Shown in pieces: positions 40,617-41,648 of a stretch of 41,648 nt of DNA. Both the position numbers and the translations under genes were made by a program. Position 1 is the stretch's first letter, and each line of letters starts with the position of its first letter. The notes under the pieces are model-generated. The model did not search any database and was not told the DNA's origin. It saw only the letters and a list, made by a program, of their open reading frames with translations. This DNA comes from Armatimonadetes bacterium CG2_30_59_28 (GTDB lineage: Bacteria > Armatimonadota > Abditibacteriia > CG2-30-59-28), in NCBI GenBank assembly GCA_001872605.1, contig MNXM01000284.1:1-41648 (forward strand), written 5' to 3'.

Positions 40617-40645
40617 ATTATAACAAGTTCCCGCAATGGGAACAA
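40617..40645 (-). promoter_or_regulatory. HigBA promoter with overlapping palindromic operator
   Basis: Read on the minus strand: TTGTTC (40640-40645), 17-bp spacer, TATAAT (40617-40622). The spacer holds a perfect dyad GTTCCC-GCAAT-GGGAAC (40627-40643), the expected place for HigA autorepression. Transcription would begin near 40610, at the GTG start codon itself. Confidence 0.75.
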
Positions 40646-40813
40646 CGCCTTGTTGATTTGCTTCTCGGTCATCTCATACAGGAAACGGAGGCGACTTTGC
40701 GTGATCCGACTACCCCCACCCCTCGGACTCTGCGAGTTCGTTCCTTCCCCCGTCCCGACGCGGCGGGAAGCTATTGAATAGCGTCCGTATCTATCGAAGG
40801 GAGCAACCGAGTA

Positions 40814-41320
40814 ATGACTGAGAAAACACAATCCACTTTCGCCATCCTGAGCCTTCTTGCTCTGTCCCTCGGGACGGGAACCGCCGCTCTGGCGAAACCG
40901 GCCGGGTTCGCGCTGGCTCGGGAGGGAAAGCCGGTGGCGACCATCGTCGTCGCCAAAGAAGCAACGCCAGCCGCCGATCTGGCCGCCGCGGAGTTGAAGT
41001 ACCACATCCGCAAGATCACCGGCGCGACGCTGCCGATTGTCACGGACGAGACACCGGTTACCGGGCCGCGGATTCTCGTCGACGAAAGCGCGGCGACGCG
41101 CTCGCTCGGGTTACGTAGCGATGCCTTTAAGCCGTTGGAACGGCTCGTGCGCTTCTCAAAGGACACCCTCGTCCCCGGCGGCATGAAGCAGGGTGTTCCG
41201 TTCTATGCGAACTTCTGTCGGATCATGCGCTCGCCCACTCAAACGCTGCTGACATGGACCCCGAACTTCGACAACAATTTCCATGTCCTCACGCGGCTGG
41301 GGGAGCTGCGGCTGGAGTGA
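40814..41320 (+). CDS. Internally deleted relative of the DUF4838 protein
   Basis: 168 residues; AAGGGAG about 10 bases upstream. N-terminus: signal-like segment (FAILSLLALSLGTGTAALA), then ATIVVAKEATPAADLAAAEL and KYHIRKITGATLPIVTDETP, the opening of an alpha-glucuronidase-type/DUF4838 protein. At about residue 118 (DTLVPGGMKQGVPFYANFCR) it switches to the extreme C-terminus of such a protein and ends NNFHVLTRLGELRLE, nearly identical to the last 50 residues encoded at 39617-39766, in DNA too. The central 700 or so residues (DUF4838 core and most of the CBM9) are absent. Probably a recombination or deletion product still open as a small secreted protein; function doubtful. Confidence 0.7.
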   Translation: MTEKTQSTFAILSLLALSLGTGTAALAKPAGFALAREGKPVATIVVAKEATPAADLAAAELKYHIRKITGATLPIVTDETPVTGPRILVDESAATRSLGLRSDAFKPLERLVRFSKDTLVPGGMKQGVPFYANFCRIMRSPTQTLLTWTPNFDNNFHVLTRLGELRLE

Positions 41321-41493
41321 AGTCGTGTCGGACTCTGTCGCCCCCTGTTAGATGAACTGGCACGGACCGGGGAAAGAGGTTGCTGCTTATGACCGCAATA
41401 GACCTGCTGAAATTCCAGCATAAGGACGGAACCATGGTAACAGACCTACTGCATCCTTTCGTAAATTCTTCGACATTAGACGCCGGATCGCTT
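41321..41493. other. Intergenic stretch before the terminal palindrome
   Basis: No convincing gene. The short open frame from 41380 crosses the palindrome and has no recognisable features. Base composition is more AT-rich than the surrounding genes. Confidence 0.5.
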
Positions 41494-41648
41494 CAGCGTC
41501 CGGTAGCTCACACAACTGACTACCGAGCGCCAAGAAAGGACATCTTTTCTCCCCTTTCAACCCGTGTTCGTGCCGAACACGGGTTGAAAGGGGAGAAAAG
41601 GAGGGTAGCCTCCATCGTGTAGCTGCCTGTGTGAGCTACCGGACGCTG
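41494..41648. mobile_element. Concentric 155-bp palindromic (MITE-like) element
   Basis: Outer arms 41494-41514 and 41628-41648 are perfect 21-bp inverted repeats (outer motif CAGCGTCCGGTAGCTCACAC), the right one reaching the window edge. Inner arms 41544-41570 and 41574-41600 are perfect 27-bp inverted repeats with a 3-base loop. Both pairs share the same centre (41571-41572), so the whole segment folds as one long hairpin. Terminal inverted repeats without a transposase suggest a MITE or a large REP-like element. Part of it could also end transcription from the 40814 gene. Confidence 0.7.

Noticed and set aside
41380-41622. 80-residue plus-strand frame at the window end
   Set aside because: It crosses the perfect palindrome, has no recognisable motif, and its C-terminal residues derive from the hairpin arms.
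41494-41648. Terminal palindrome as an integron attC site
   Set aside because: The arms are perfect inverted repeats without the bulged bases and core-site sequences expected of attC, and no integrase or cassette array is visible.

Overview
The window looks like a GC-rich (roughly 60%) chromosomal segment from an uncultured, glycan-degrading bacterium. It carries many secreted multidomain proteins, cohesin/dockerin modules, DUF4838 and parallel beta-helix proteins, several toxin-antitoxin pairs, and many short dispersed repeats (TCAGT runs, GGGTAATTGGG runs, CGCGGAG-type inverted repeats, CCCCGA-TCGGGG hairpins). This combination is familiar from Armatimonadota, Planctomycetota and Hydrogenedentota-like genomes. 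I cannot fix the phylum from the sequence alone.

Layout. (1) 1-284: start of a LysE/RhtB exporter on the minus strand, cut by the window edge. (2) 700-15739: a mosaic accessory region. It holds two secreted peptidoglycan-hydrolase-like proteins ending in FnIII-dockerin modules (an M23 endopeptidase ending at 3263 and a glucosaminidase/lysozyme-fold protein at 8093-10231), three paralogous secreted proteins with a near-identical N-terminal module and unrelated C-terminal 'tips' (3950, 5606, 10360), and a 1221-residue secreted protein with one N-terminal cohesin-like domain (12074-15739). Four minus-strand two-gene modules, three of them recognisable toxin-antitoxin pairs, are interleaved. (3) 15949-20030: a promoter-led set of metabolic genes: class II aldolase homologue, free-standing lipoyl domain, fused E1 alpha/beta 2-oxoacid dehydrogenase, and D-lyxose isomerase-like cupin. 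(4) 20101-20524: a small retropepsin-like protease with its own extended -10 promoter. (5) 20620-39766: a plus-strand run of very large secreted proteins acting on, or binding, carbohydrate (GH42-like protein split by an in-frame TAG, two FGE-fold proteins without the full catalytic Cys pair, two parallel beta-helix proteins, a CBM9/LamG/TIM-barrel protein, a DUF4838 protein), with an AbiEii-like pair inserted at 25831-26848. (6) 39926-41648: a HigBA module, an internally deleted DUF4838 relative, and a concentric 155-bp palindrome running to the window end.

The most interesting idea is that region 2 encodes a small cohesin-dockerin assembly that displays murein hydrolases rather than cellulases, alongside fibre-like proteins whose tips are exchanged. 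Behind each of the three tips lies the out-of-frame remnant of what looks like the original C-terminus (ending GVIEVLV.QK), as expected if new tips were inserted and displaced the old end. A dockerin-tail remnant fused to a fibre-gene leader (3264-3412) shows the locus recombines through its repeats. The M23 gene has no ordinary start codon in frame, but lies one (CT) unit out of frame with a well-placed ATG/Shine-Dalgarno upstream of a (CT)12 tract, so it may be phase variable. These functional links are inference; the modules, stops, frames and repeats are read directly.
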